Source: CAWDDG01 sp963801065 (GTDB lineage: Bacteria > Actinomycetota > Actinomycetes > Jiangellales > Jiangellaceae). From it: a DNA stretch of 64,000 nucleotides. Location of the stretch: NCBI GenBank assembly GCA_963801065.1, contig CAWDDG010000005.1, positions 62,001-126,000 of the forward strand. Direction: 5' to 3'. The notes below the pieces were generated by a model. That model ran no database searches, was not told where the DNA came from, and was given only the letters and a program-made list of their open reading frames with translations. Positions 25,337-34,415 of this stretch are shown here, piece after piece. Made by a program: the position numbers and the translations under genes. The first letter of the stretch is position 1; each line of letters opens with the position of its first letter.

Positions 25337-26965
25337 CTAGAAGTCCATGCCGCCCATGTCGCCGCCCGGAGCGCCGGCCATGGCCTTCTCCTTCTCGGGC
25401 TTGTCGGCGATCACGGCCTCGGTGGTGAGGAAGAGGCCGGCGATCGACCCGGCGTTCTGCAGCGCCGAGCGGGTGACCTTGGCCGGGTCGATGATGCCGG
25501 CCGCGATCATGTCGACGTACTCGCCGGTGTTCGCGTCGAGACCGTGGCCCGCTTCCAGGCCGCGCACCCGCTCGGCCACGACGCCGCCCTCGAGACCGGC
25601 GTTGATGGCGATCTGCTTGAGCGGTGCCTCGACCGCGACCTTGACGATGTTGGCGCCAGTGGCCTCGTCGCCCTCGAGCTCGAGCTTCTCGAACGCCTTC
25701 TGGGCGGCCTGGATGAGCGCGACGCCACCACCGGCGACGATGCCCTCCTCGACGGCGGCCTTGGCGTTTCGCACCGCGTCCTCGATGCGGTGCTTACGCT
25801 CCTTGAGCTCGACCTCGGTGGCCGCGCCCGCCTTGATGACGGCGACGCCGCCCGCGAGCTTGGCCAGGCGCTCCTGGAGCTTCTCGCGGTCGTAGTCGCT
25901 GTCCGAGTTGTCGATCTCGGTGCGGATCTGGCTGACCCGACCGGCGATCTGGTCGGCGTCGCCGGCGCCCTCGACGATCGTCGTCTCGTCCTTGGTGACG
26001 ACGACCTTGCGGGCCTGGCCGAGCAGGTCGAGCGTCGCGTTCTCCAGCTTGAGACCCACGGTCTCGCTGATGACCTGACCACCGGTCAGGATCGCGATGT
26101 CCTGCAGCATGGCCTTGCGACGGTCGCCGAAGCCCGGAGCCTTCACCGCGACGGACTTGAACGTCCCGCGGATCTTGTTGACCACCAGGGTCGCGAGGGC
26201 CTCGCCCTCGACGTCCTCGGAGATGATCAGCAGCGGCTTGCCGGCCTGCATGACCTTCTCCAGCAGCGGGAGGAGGTCCTTGACGCTTGCGATCTTGGAC
26301 TCGACCAGGAGGACGTGCGCGTCCTCCAGGACGGCCTCCTGGCGCTCGGCGTCGGTGACGAAGTAGCCGGAGATGTACCCCTTGTCGAAGCGCATACCCT
26401 CGGTGAGCTCGAGCTCGAGCCCGAAGGTGTTGCTCTCCTCGACGGTGATGACACCTTCCTTGCCGACCTTGTCCATGGCCTCGGCGATGAGCTCGCCGAT
26501 CTGGGTGTCGGCAGCGGAGATCGACGCGGTCGCGGCGATCTGCTCCTTGGTCTCGACGTCCTTGGCCGAGGAGAGGAGCTGCTCCGCGACGGCCTCGACA
26601 GCCTTCTCGATGCCGCGCTTCAGCGCCATCGGGCTGGCGCCGGCGGCCACGTTGCGCAGGCCCTCGCGGACCAGCGCCTGGGCGAGAACGGTCGCCGTCG
26701 TGGTGCCGTCACCGGCGACGTCGTCGGTCTTCTTCGCGACCTCCTTGACGAGCTCGGCCCCGACCTTCTCCCACGGGTCCTCGAGCTCGATTTCCTTCGC
26801 GATGGAGACACCGTCGTTGGTGATGGTCGGCGCGCCCCATTTCTTCTCGAGGACGACGTTGCGACCCTTCGGTCCGAGCGTGACCCGTACGGCGTCGGCA
26901 AGCTGGTTCATACCGCGCTCGAGGCCACGCCGCGCCTCCTCGCTAAAGGCGATGATCTTGGGCAT
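25337..26965 (-). CDS. groEL: Chaperonin GroEL (Hsp60)
   Basis: Full-length 542-residue chaperonin. It begins MPKIIAFSEEARRGLERG and has the ATP-binding VTLGPKGRNVVLEK and GDGTTTATVLA, the apical domain EGMRFDKGYISGYFVTD, and the tail GGDMGGMDF. The GGM-rich tail is that of the actinobacterial GroEL copy found without groES, and indeed no groES is adjacent. The ATG at 26965 follows GGGAGGACCAGGA. Two CIRCE operators about 120-180 bp upstream point to HrcA repression and heat induction. Confidence 0.97.
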   Translation of the reverse strand: MPKIIAFSEEARRGLERGMNQLADAVRVTLGPKGRNVVLEKKWGAPTITNDGVSIAKEIELEDPWEKVGAELVKEVAKKTDDVAGDGTTTATVLAQALVREGLRNVAAGASPMALKRGIEKAVEAVAEQLLSSAKDVETKEQIAATASISAADTQIGELIAEAMDKVGKEGVITVEESNTFGLELELTEGMRFDKGYISGYFVTDAERQEAVLEDAHVLLVESKIASVKDLLPLLEKVMQAGKPLLIISEDVEGEALATLVVNKIRGTFKSVAVKAPGFGDRRKAMLQDIAILTGGQVISETVGLKLENATLDLLGQARKVVVTKDETTIVEGAGDADQIAGRVSQIRTEIDNSDSDYDREKLQERLAKLAGGVAVIKAGAATEVELKERKHRIEDAVRNAKAAVEEGIVAGGGVALIQAAQKAFEKLELEGDEATGANIVKVAVEAPLKQIAINAGLEGGVVAERVRGLEAGHGLDANTGEYVDMIAAGIIDPAKVTRSALQNAGSIAGLFLTTEAVIADKPEKEKAMAGAPGGDMGGMDF

Positions 26966-27086
26966 GAGTTTCCTGGTCCTCCCGGGTAGCGGGTGGATGG
27001 ACCGGCTCGACGCCCGCGACGGACGGCCACGGCACCCCGGCTCCTGTCACCGGAGCACCGGGACCTCGTCGACCCGGTACCTGTCG

Positions 27087-27113
27087 TTGTCACTCTCATC
27101 TACAGAGTGCTAA
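27087..27113 (-). promoter_or_regulatory. CIRCE operator, copy 1 (HrcA site)
   Basis: TTGTCACTC, nine bases, GAGTGCTAA. The right half-site is identical to the CIRCE consensus (TTAGCACTC-N9-GAGTGCTAA) and the left matches at 7 of 9. It lies upstream of groEL, where HrcA would block transcription at normal temperature. Confidence 0.85.
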
Positions 27114-27120
27114 TCCGTGT

Positions 27121-27147
27121 TTAGCACTCGACACCGGAGAGTGCAAG
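27121..27147 (-). promoter_or_regulatory. CIRCE operator, copy 2 (HrcA site)
   Basis: TTAGCACTC, nine bases, GAGTGCAAG. The left half-site is perfect and the right matches 7 of 9. Only seven bases separate it from copy 1, giving a tandem double operator; the two perfect half-sites are the inner ones. Confidence 0.85.
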
Positions 27148-27199
27148 CCGGGGTGTCCCTTACGCGCTGGGCGCATCGCTCACGTAACCTTCCGGCACG

Positions 27200-27673
27200 A
27201 TGCAGAGCGCGAACGCCGACGGCACGGTACATCGCCTGTCTCGCCGCGGGAAGGCGTGGCGGATCGGTCTGGCGCTCACGGGCATCGCGGCGCTCGCCCA
27301 CGGGACGTTGCGGGACAGCGACGACTACTTCCCGTTCGGCTCGATGGCCCAGTACGCGAGCGCACACGATCTGGACGGCGAGGTCCGGTCGGTGTACATG
27401 CTCGCCGACACCGAGAGCGGCCGATCGCGCGTACGGGTGCCACTCAACGCGACGGGTACCGGGATCGGACGGGCCGAGGTGGAGGGCCAGCTCGACCGCA
27501 TCCTCGCCGACCCGTCTCTCCTGCAGACGATCGCCGACGCCTACCAGGCGACGCATCCGGACCGCGACCACTACACGACGCTCTATCTGATGCGCGACAC
27601 CTACCAGCTGCGAGACGGCTACCGCGAGGGCGAGCCGGTGACCGAGGAGCTGGCGACGTGGACCGTGCAGTAA
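27200..27673 (+). CDS. Conserved hypothetical protein with N-terminal membrane segment
   Basis: The 157-residue protein has an uncleaved signal-anchor (about residues 20-36, AWRIGLALTGIAALAHG), then DDYFPFGSMAQYA, which recurs in partners of HTTM-domain proteins, and a soluble domain with RVPLNATGTGIGRAEVEGQL and HYTTLYLMRDTYQLRDG. Its 3' end overlaps the HTTM gene by 16 bp, so the two are coupled. Probably an extracytoplasmic partner of that membrane protein. Function unknown. Confidence 0.7.
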   Translation: MQSANADGTVHRLSRRGKAWRIGLALTGIAALAHGTLRDSDDYFPFGSMAQYASAHDLDGEVRSVYMLADTESGRSRVRVPLNATGTGIGRAEVEGQLDRILADPSLLQTIADAYQATHPDRDHYTTLYLMRDTYQLRDGYREGEPVTEELATWTVQ

Positions 27674-28533
27674 GACGGATCGTCGGCTGGTGGACGACGC
27701 CGGTGCCGCTGGCGCGCGTCGCCGTGCTGCGGACCGTCCTCTACCTCTTTCTGCTCTACGACATCTTCTTCCTGGTCAACGACGTCGTCCCCCACGGCTA
27801 CGCGCCCGAGCTGTACCGGCCGCTGTTCATCGGGCGGATCCTGCCGCTGCCGACGCCGTCGCCTGCGCTCGTGCAGACCTTGCAGGTTGTCATCGTCGTC
27901 GGTGCGCTCGTGGCCGCCACCGGGCGGCTCCCCCGGTTGGCCGGGTGGACGGTCGCCGTCTGCTACCTCGAGTGGCTGATCGTCGGCATGTCGTTCGGCA
28001 AGGTCGACCACGACCACCTGGCGCTGCTGGTCGCCCTGTGGGTGCTGCCGACCGTCGGCCGGGCCCGCTTCGACGACCCGACGCCCAGCGAGGGTGCCGG
28101 CTGGGCGCTGCGCTGCATCCAGATCGCGACCATCGCCACCTATGTCGGCTCCGCGTTCGCCAAATGGGCGCGCAACGGAGCGCCGTTCGCGTGGGCCAAC
28201 GGGGCCGTCTTCGTCTGGGCGATCATCCGGCGCGGCACGGACTTCATCGACTGGATCCTGGACTACCCGTGGATGCTGCGTATCGCCCAGTGGGGCCTGC
28301 TGATAGGAGAGTTCCTGTCGCCGATCGTGCTCTTCCTGCGCGGGAAGGCGCTCGTACTGGCGGCCGCGTTCTTCCTGAGCTTCCACCTGTTCACCTACCT
28401 CAGCCTCGGAATCCATTTCCTGCCGACGGTGGTCTGCTGGTTGTCCTTCTTCCCGGTCGAGCGCGTCGTGCCGTACATCCGGCATCTGGCGCCCAGCCGC
28501 ACCGCGGACGCGGAGCTGAGCGCCACCAGCTGA
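27658..28533 (+). CDS. HTTM / vitamin K-dependent carboxylase-like membrane protein
   Basis: The GTG at 27658 (site GAGGAGCT upstream) starts a 291-residue protein with about six to eight transmembrane helices. Features: PVPLARVAVLRTVLYLFLLYD, HDHLALLVALWVLP, AFAKWARNGAPFAWANG and HLFTYLSLGIHFLP. It resembles the membrane domain of the HTTM family, related to vitamin K-dependent gamma-carboxylase. Actinobacterial members commonly neighbour DCC thiol-disulfide proteins, as here, suggesting a membrane redox role. Confidence 0.75.
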   Translation: MDRAVRRIVGWWTTPVPLARVAVLRTVLYLFLLYDIFFLVNDVVPHGYAPELYRPLFIGRILPLPTPSPALVQTLQVVIVVGALVAATGRLPRLAGWTVAVCYLEWLIVGMSFGKVDHDHLALLVALWVLPTVGRARFDDPTPSEGAGWALRCIQIATIATYVGSAFAKWARNGAPFAWANGAVFVWAIIRRGTDFIDWILDYPWMLRIAQWGLLIGEFLSPIVLFLRGKALVLAAAFFLSFHLFTYLSLGIHFLPTVVCWLSFFPVERVVPYIRHLAPSRTADAELSATS

Positions 28534-28548
28534 CTCGGAGAATGATCC

Positions 28549-28968
28549 CTAGGTGGGTGGCGTCGCTGAGCGGGAGGCGCCCGGGCGTTCGGCGGCCGGG
28601 AGTGCGCAGGCTGCCGTTCCACCGGGGAGACGGTGCCGGTTGTTTGCGACCACGCGGTACGCCGCGTGAGCGATCCAGCGGATCGGCGGCACCCGGAGCA
28701 GCTGGCCGACGGGACGCCACGGCCCACCGGCGTCGACGAGCAGGTGGGCGATGGCCTGGGCGCCGCCGTCGACGCGACCCGAGGGGTGAACCCAGACCAG
28801 CTCGTACTCCGCCTGCTCGGCCGTCGTGCCGAGGGCGTCGAGGTCGGCGAACTGCCAGGCGACGATCTCGGCGCTGGTCCGGACCCTGCCCTCGAGGGCG
28901 CGAACACACGAGCTGCAGAACCTGCAGTCGCCGTCATAGACGAGGACCGGACGAGTGCGGAGGCTCAC
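28549..28968 (-). CDS. DCC family thiol-disulfide oxidoreductase (DUF393)
   Basis: The 139-residue protein has the DxDCxxC motif, VYDGDCRFCSSCV, that names the DCC family, then IVAWQFADLDALG, WVHPSGRVDGGAQAIAHLL and a final PPIRWIAHAAYRVVANNRHRL. DCC proteins are thioredoxin-like and predicted to handle disulfides. The GTG at 28968 directly follows AGGAGG with no spacer, so the true start may differ slightly. It is convergent with the HTTM gene, 15 bp away. Confidence 0.85.
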   Translation of the reverse strand: MSLRTRPVLVYDGDCRFCSSCVRALEGRVRTSAEIVAWQFADLDALGTTAEQAEYELVWVHPSGRVDGGAQAIAHLLVDAGGPWRPVGQLLRVPPIRWIAHAAYRVVANNRHRLPGGTAACALPAAERPGASRSATPPT

Positions 28969-29100
28969 CCTCCTATCGTCCCCGGTCGGACCCGCCGGCA
29001 ATGACGTCGGACGTGTGAACCTCACCACGCCTGCGGACGTCAGTCGGCCCGATCCCGTCACGAACCGGGACCGGGCCGAAGACCAGACCGTGCGGTGGGG

Positions 29101-29301
29101 TCAGACGATGCGAACCTGCTCGGCCTGCGGACCCTTGGGCCCCTGGCCGACCTCGAACTCGACGCGCTGACCGTCTTCGAGGCTGCGGTAGCCCTCCATG
29201 TCGATCGCCGTGTAGTGGACGAAGAGGTCCTGTCCGCCGTCGACGGCGATGAAGCCGTAGCCCTTCTCGGAGTTGAACCACTTCACGGTGCCCTGAGCCA
29301 T
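29101..29301 (-). CDS. cspA: Cold-shock protein CspA family
   Basis: A standard 66-residue cold-shock protein: TVKWFNSEKGYGFIAVDGG carries RNP1 (KGYGFI) and DLFVHYTAI carries RNP2. It binds single-stranded nucleic acid as an RNA chaperone. The ATG follows GAGGAGAGGTA. Unlike the cold-shock gene at 6140 it has no extension. Confidence 0.95.
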   Translation of the reverse strand: MAQGTVKWFNSEKGYGFIAVDGGQDLFVHYTAIDMEGYRSLEDGQRVEFEVGQGPKGPQAEQVRIV

Positions 29302-29468
29302 TACCTCTCCTCGCGCGGGGCGGGTGTTGGCGGACCCCGTCGGGGCCCGGGTCGTGCTCGCTCCACCGCCCCCGAGGGGGGTCTTGCGTGCCCGTTCCGC
29401 TTGCTCCGGCCGCTCGCGTCACTTCCGACCGAGGATGACCATACACGCTCGCCCTCTAGGCTCAGCAG
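29302..29468 (-). other. Structured 5' leader of cspA
   Basis: The 167-bp gap between cspA and the sortase remnant is unusually GC-rich and holds two short hairpins: CCCCG-T-CGGGG (29335-29345) and CCCCC-GA-GGGGG (29369-29380). Long structured leaders are usual for cold-shock mRNAs. TATGGT at 29438-29443 could be a -10 box. No thermosensor structure can be proven by eye. Confidence 0.3.
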
Positions 29469-29985
29469 ATGTCATCCCGAGCGCGTTTCGCGGTGCAGAC
29501 CAGCGCGCCACGCCCGCCCGGGAGGCCTGTTGTGACGGCCGTCGGCGTCACCGGCGAGGTGCTGTTGACGGCCGGAATCGTGGTCCTGCTCTACGTCGCC
29601 TACGTCCTGTGGGGGACGGGCAGCCAGACCGCCCGCGCCCAGGACGAGCTGCGAGAGGAGATCGAGTCGCAGTGGGCCGGCCCGCAACCGGACGTCTCCG
29701 CAGACGGCCTGCCCCCGGTCGAGCCGGACCAGATCGAGCTCGGCAACGGCTATGCGATCCTTCGGATACCTCGGCTAGGAGACGACTGGGAGAAGATCGT
29801 CGTCCAGGGTGTGCAGCTGCCCGATCTCGCCCGCGGCCCGGGTGTGGCGCCGCCTGCCGGGCGCGTGGCCGGACCGGGCGCTCGTCGTACTGGTGCTGAC
29901 CGCCGCCATCGTGCTCGTGCTCTTCCTGTGGGCCTTCCCCTGGGTCGAGGAGACGTTCGGCATCAACGACGTGACGGTCGGCTGA
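29469..29985 (+). pseudogene. Class E sortase with catalytic core deleted
   Basis: The N-terminal part is a normal class E sortase: membrane helix VLLTAGIVVLLYVAYVLWG, then ILRIPRLGDDWEKIVVQGVQLPDLARGPG. At about 29840 it jumps, with a frame change, to a sortase-like C-terminal tail, RVWRRLPGAWPDRALVV, a membrane helix and the end FGINDVTVG. The whole catalytic segment (the His, TLTTC Cys and Arg of sortases, about 100 residues) is absent. The junction falls at a GC-rich short repeat (GGCCCGGG). It cannot be an active transpeptidase. Confidence 0.75.
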
Positions 29986-30007
29986 GCTGTGCGGTCCGCG
30001 ACGTTTG

Positions 30008-30613
30008 TCAGCGCAAGCCGCCCCGGAGCCGCTCCTGCAGCTGGCCGAGCCGGTCCCACTCGTTCCGCAGCGCCAGCCGCGCCTGCTCGGGCCACGTCGC
30101 CGGATCGTGGATGTTGTACTGCGGCCCACCGGACTCGAGGATCGACCGAAGATCGGCGGTCGACGCACCGGCGAGGTCTTCCCAGGTCCGGATGCCCACG
30201 TCGTCGAGCAGGTCCTTGATCGCGGGGCCGATTCCCTCGACCAGCTCGAGGTCGTCCGTCGCGAGCCGCCGGCCGAGAGCCGCCTCGCCGGCGGCAAGGT
30301 CGACGCCGGCAGATTCCATAGCCGAGACGTCCGCGAAGGGGGCGGCGGCGGACGGAGCGCTGACGTCGGGTACGCCGATCGTGCCGGCGTCGAACGACGG
30401 CCGGTCCGCGTCGACATCAGGAGCGGCCACCTCGGGCAGGTCCACGTCGGGTCCGGCCACATCGGGCACGTCGACCTCCGGCCGGTCGATGTCGGCGATT
30501 CCGGTCGCTGCGGCACCCGCACCGGCCTCACCCGGGCGCGACCGTCCGCTCATGACCCACCAGCCGATTAACAGGATGACCAGAATCGCCAGGACGATCC
30601 ACAGCCAGGTCAT
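30008..30613 (-). CDS. Membrane-anchored helix-hairpin-helix protein
   Basis: The 201-residue protein has an N-terminal transmembrane helix (LWIVLAILVILLIGWWVM), then a linker of repeated PDV/PEV units (VDVPDVAGPDVDLPEVAAPDV), and a C-terminal helix-hairpin-helix domain (DLELVEGIGPAIKDLLDDVG) like those in 'flap endonuclease-like' COG3743 proteins. HhH domains bind DNA or proteins without sequence specificity. The ATG at 30613 starts the helix. Role unknown; tethering DNA to the membrane is one possibility. Confidence 0.7.
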   Translation of the reverse strand: MTWLWIVLAILVILLIGWWVMSGRSRPGEAGAGAAATGIADIDRPEVDVPDVAGPDVDLPEVAAPDVDADRPSFDAGTIGVPDVSAPSAAAPFADVSAMESAGVDLAAGEAALGRRLATDDLELVEGIGPAIKDLLDDVGIRTWEDLAGASTADLRSILESGGPQYNIHDPATWPEQARLALRNEWDRLGQLQERLRGGLR

Positions 30614-30779
30614 GACAAGCCTCCTCGCGGGAAGTCGACGCCGACGCGACCGGGATCGGCGCGCGCGCCTGCACGAGCTGATCATGGTCCTGCGCGGCGA
30701 GCCAGTCCAGCGGATCGGCGAGGAGGAGTGCAGCCGCGGTAAGTCGCGCCTAAGACGCCCGCGATCCCTGTTGGGCCGA

Positions 30780-31000
30780 GAGCGCGAGCGCGAGGTCCGG
30801 AACAGGGCCCGCTGAAGGTCTTCGAGGTCGAGGCCGGCGACCACGAGCCGATCGACCGCCGAGACGGCGTCGGGAAGATCGATGACTCTGGCCGGGCCGA
30901 CCAAGCTGTCCATCGACACGTCAGCGACGCCGGCGGCGCCTGCGATGAAGTGCGACGGTGCATCGACGTGCATCCGTCGTGAGATCCAAGGCGCCAGCAA
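30780..31000 (-). pseudogene. Fragment of a cyclase/kynurenine-formamidase family gene
   Basis: Minus-strand translation gives MHVDAPSHFIAGAAGV, DSLVGPARVIDLPD, LDLEDLQRALFRTS. HVDAPxHF is the metal-binding signature of the cyclase family, and the next two patches follow in the right order. The first 40-60 residues and everything after 'FRTS' are missing, so this is a remnant of roughly one third of a gene. It sits at the left edge of the catabolic island. The flanks (30614-30779, 31001-31072) show no other gene. Confidence 0.6.
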
Positions 31001-31072
31001 CTGACGTCATACGGACTGCCGACGTCAGCCGGTACTCCCATTCAACCGCCGGCTCCACCTGCCGAGACATGA

Positions 31073-32773
31073 TCAGTGGCTGGTCGGACGGTACGGTCCG
31101 AGGTCGACGCCAGGTCCGCCTTCAAGGAAATCGAAGTCGGCGCCCTCGTGTGCCTGGAGGACATGCTCCTGATACAGCCGACCGTAGCCACGCGAGAATG
31201 CGGGCGCCGGCTGCGCCCAACTGGTGCGCCGACGGGCGAGCTCATCGTCGGGCACATGGAGCGTCAGCCGCCGGCGCTCGGTATCAAGCTCGATCTCGTC
31301 GCCGTCCTGGACAAGAGCCAGCGGTCCACCGATTGCCGACTCGGGCGAGACATGGAGGATGCATGTCCCGTAGGCCGTGCCACTCATTCGGGCATCGGAG
31401 ATGCGCACCATGTCCGTCACGCCCTGACGGACCAATTTGACCGGGATCGGCAGTTGCCCCCACTCGGGCATGCCGGGCCCACCCCTTGGCCCACCATTCT
31501 GCTGGACGAGAACGGAGCTGCGATCAACCTCCAGATTCGGGTCGTCGACTCGCGACATGAGGTCCCGCTTATCGCGGAAGACCACGGCGCGACCGCGGTG
31601 CTGGAGCAGTTCGGGAGAGGCCGCCGACTTCTTGAGCACCGCGCCCTCGGGACAGAGATTCCCGGTCAGCACGACGGTCCCGCCGTCCGGCGCCAATGGA
31701 TCGTCAAGCGGACGGATGACCCGGACGTCGAGGATCTCGGATCCCGTGGCGTTCTCTTCGACCGTTCGTCCGTTGACGGTCATGGCATCTCGATGGAGGA
31801 GCGGCAGCAACTGCGCGAGGACAGCGGGCAGCCCGCCGGCGTAGTAGAAGTCCTCCATCTGATGTGTCCCTGACGGCCGCACGTCAGCGAGCAGCGGGGT
31901 CCGCCGCGAGATCTCGTCGAACAGCAGCAGCGGCAATCGGATCCCGACCCGACGGGCGACGGCGACCAGGTGGACGACGGCGTTGGTACTGCCGCCGATT
32001 GCCATGTCCACGGTGACGGCGTTTTCGAATGCCTCCTGGGTCAGGATCCGGGAGGGACGGAGATCCGCTTCGATCATCTGCACGATCTGGCTTCCGGCCA
32101 GCTCTGCGTGGACCGAGCGCCGCGTGTCGACCGCCGGGATCGCGGCATTGCCGGGCATGGTCATCCCGAGCGCCTCCGCCATCGATGCCATCGTCGACGC
32201 CGTGCCCATCACACCGCAGTGCCCGGCCGAGCGGGTGATGCAACTCTCCAGCTCCTGCCATTCCTCGTCGCTCAGCCGCCCGGCACGCCGGTCAGCGTCG
32301 GCGGCCCAGACGGCCGACCCGCTCGGGAGCTCCTGGGTACCGCGGATGCCGCGCAACATCGGGCCGCCCGTCACCATGATCGCTGGCACGTCTGCGCTCG
32401 CGGCTCCCATGAGCATGGCCACCGTCGTCTTGTCACAGCCCGAGAGCAGGACGACACCATCGAACGGATAGGCCCGAATGCACTCCTCCACGTCCATCGC
32501 CATGAGGTTCCGGAACAGCATCGTCGTCGGCTTCATGATCGCCTCGCCGAGCGAGATGACGGGAAACTCCAATGGAAAGCCGCCCGCGCGCCAAACGCCG
32601 CGTTTGACGTGATCGGCCAAGTCACGCAGATGGACGTTGCAGTTTGTCGTCTCGCTCCACGAGTTTGCGATCCCGATGACCGGCCGGCCGTCAAAGACGT
32701 CGCGAGTGAAGCCTTCGGATCCGATCCACGCTCGATGGATGAGGCCGTTGAGATCGTCAGGGCCAAACCACAA
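31073..32773 (-). CDS. IlvD/Edd family dehydratase (sugar-acid dehydratase type)
   Basis: A 566-residue iron-sulfur dehydratase. Cluster ligands are ETTNCNVH (C45), LLSGCDKTT (C113) and AGHCGVMGT (C186). The sequence WFGPDDLNGLIHRAWI is like the L-arabonate/D-xylonate dehydratase branch rather than dihydroxy-acid dehydratase. It would convert a sugar acid to its 2-keto-3-deoxy form, the substrate of the kinase and aldolase encoded at 39.3-41.1 kb. The start is unclear: TTG at 32773, or CTG at 32785 with GGGAGG six bases upstream. The gene is intact although neighbours are frameshifted. Confidence 0.8.
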   Translation of the reverse strand: MWFGPDDLNGLIHRAWIGSEGFTRDVFDGRPVIGIANSWSETTNCNVHLRDLADHVKRGVWRAGGFPLEFPVISLGEAIMKPTTMLFRNLMAMDVEECIRAYPFDGVVLLSGCDKTTVAMLMGAASADVPAIMVTGGPMLRGIRGTQELPSGSAVWAADADRRAGRLSDEEWQELESCITRSAGHCGVMGTASTMASMAEALGMTMPGNAAIPAVDTRRSVHAELAGSQIVQMIEADLRPSRILTQEAFENAVTVDMAIGGSTNAVVHLVAVARRVGIRLPLLLFDEISRRTPLLADVRPSGTHQMEDFYYAGGLPAVLAQLLPLLHRDAMTVNGRTVEENATGSEILDVRVIRPLDDPLAPDGGTVVLTGNLCPEGAVLKKSAASPELLQHRGRAVVFRDKRDLMSRVDDPNLEVDRSSVLVQQNGGPRGGPGMPEWGQLPIPVKLVRQGVTDMVRISDARMSGTAYGTCILHVSPESAIGGPLALVQDGDEIELDTERRRLTLHVPDDELARRRTSWAQPAPAFSRGYGRLYQEHVLQAHEGADFDFLEGGPGVDLGPYRPTSH

Positions 32774-32894
32774 CTGGCTCCGCAGCTGCCGCCTCCCGGC
32801 CTCGGGCGACGGATCTGCCCGCCCAGTCGCGGCTACTCACAGTCGATCCTCGTTTCCGCACGCTCGGCCATGCAAGCCCAACTCTGTTGCGCCC

Positions 32895-34415
32895 TCACCC
32901 GGACACTGGCCGGCGGGCGCAAACTGCGTCTGCCCAGCTTGAATCATGAATGGCACGAAATGCCGCGATGTCGGCCTCCGATGTCTCGACCGTATCGCCC
33001 ACCGGACTTCCAGCCACCGAGATGGCAGGCGCGATTCCTGCCCCTTCGGCTGCGAGCGCGGCAGCCCCGAAGGCGGCACCGATCGTGGCGGGTATCCGCT
33101 CGATCTCGATATCCAAGATGGCCGAGAGGATCCCTGGCCAGACAACGGCATCCCCTGCGCCTCCCACGACGCTGAGGCTGTTCGGTCGGAACCCGTGAAT
33201 TCTCAGGGCGTCAAGCCCGTCGCGAAGCGCGTGTGCCACGCCTTCGAGCACGGCGCGGGCGAGCTCAGGTCGACCATGCTGGATTCGGAGCCCGACGAAT
33301 GCCCCCGCCGCGTCCGGATCGGTCCGCGGCGAGCGTCGGCCCATGAGTTGCGGTACGAACACGACGCCACGTGCGCCAGGCGGTACCTGGCGTGCCTCGG
33401 CGATCAGCCGTTCGATCGCCTTGCCGGTTTCCAGATCCGGCAGCAGGATCCCCGCGAGCCACGCCATCGAAGAGCCAGCACTCGGGATTGCTGCGATCGT
33501 CAGCCACTCGCCGTCGACCACGTGGCGGAAGAGCTGATAGGAGCATCGAACATCGGGGCGTGGCCGATCGATGGCGACGGCAATCTGGGCTGCGGTCCCG
33601 AACGACAGCAGGCCACGCTGCGGCCGCCGGGCAGCCGTGATGCCGGCCGCGAGAGCGGTCGTCGGGGAGTCGCCACCTCCAGCGATCACCGGCAGTCGCG
33701 GCTCGAGGCCGAGCTGTGCCGCCACCTTGGGATCGAGCCGGCCGGCGACGCTCGCAGACGGAACGATTGGCGGAAGCAGCCTCGGCTCAACATCGAATGC
33801 CTCCAACAACTCCGTCGACCAGGTCCCGGCGGTGATATCGAAGAGTAGCGTGCCGGACGCGTCGGATGGCTCCGTCGCCGCCTCCCCGGTCAAACGCAGT
33901 CGGAGCCAGTCCTTCGGTTGTAGGAGCCACTTCGATCGCCCGATCGAACCCGACTCGTGGCGACTGAGCCACCGGGCCAGCCCGGCCGCGAAACCGGCAG
34001 AGAGCGGACTGCCCGATAAGCTGCGCTGTTCGTTCGTCCGCGATGCGCGCTCGAACGCCGTCGAGCTCGGCCGAGGCCCGACTGTCTTCCCAGGTCATAC
34101 ACGGCCGGACGGGCCGGCCGAGCGAGTTCACCGCCACGACGCCGTGCATCTGTCCGGCGACGCCGATCGCCGCGATCCGCTTGAGGTCCACGGAGCCCAT
34201 GGAGCCGCCGAGATCATGGAGGCCGTTCGAAGCGCCGTCCACCAGTGGCCGGCGTCTTGCTCAGCGTGCCCGGAGGCAGATCGATCGGTCGGGTAACTCG
34301 CGAAGGCAGTGGCGATGACTCGCCCCGTCGGAACGATAGCCGCCAGCTTCAACCGGCTCGTTCCGAGATCAATGCCGAGGAGCAGTTGTTCGGCTGGCGT
34401 GCGCAGGATACTCAC
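32895..34415 (-). pseudogene. FGGY family carbohydrate kinase, two frameshifts
   Basis: Pieces in three frames reconstruct an FGGY kinase of about 505 residues, xylulokinase-like: LLLGIDLGTSRLKLAAI; DLKRIAAIGVAGQMHGVV and RPCMTWEDSRA; then LTGEAATEPSDASGTLLFD, VIAGGGDSPTTALAAG and GVVFVPQLMGRRSPRTDPDA. Breaks are at about 34235 and 34000, each a one-base-class indel; no residues are lost. The GTG at 34415 overlaps the stop of the GH32 gene by 4 bp, so it was an operon member. It may be inactive or mis-sequenced. Confidence 0.8.

Noticed and set aside
25544..26989. Plus-strand frame of 481 codons opposite groEL.
   Set aside because: Asp/Leu/Gly-rich shadow produced by the GroEL codon bias.
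27114..27120. GAGTGCTAA-N7-TTAGCACTC centred here as a single reversed operator.
   Set aside because: The canonical CIRCE order is TTAGCACTC-N9-GAGTGCTAA; reading outward gives two standard elements, which explains all half-sites.
28549..29061. Longer DCC protein starting at 29061.
   Set aside because: The first 31 residues are not family-like, and AGGAGG lies at the GTG at 28968.
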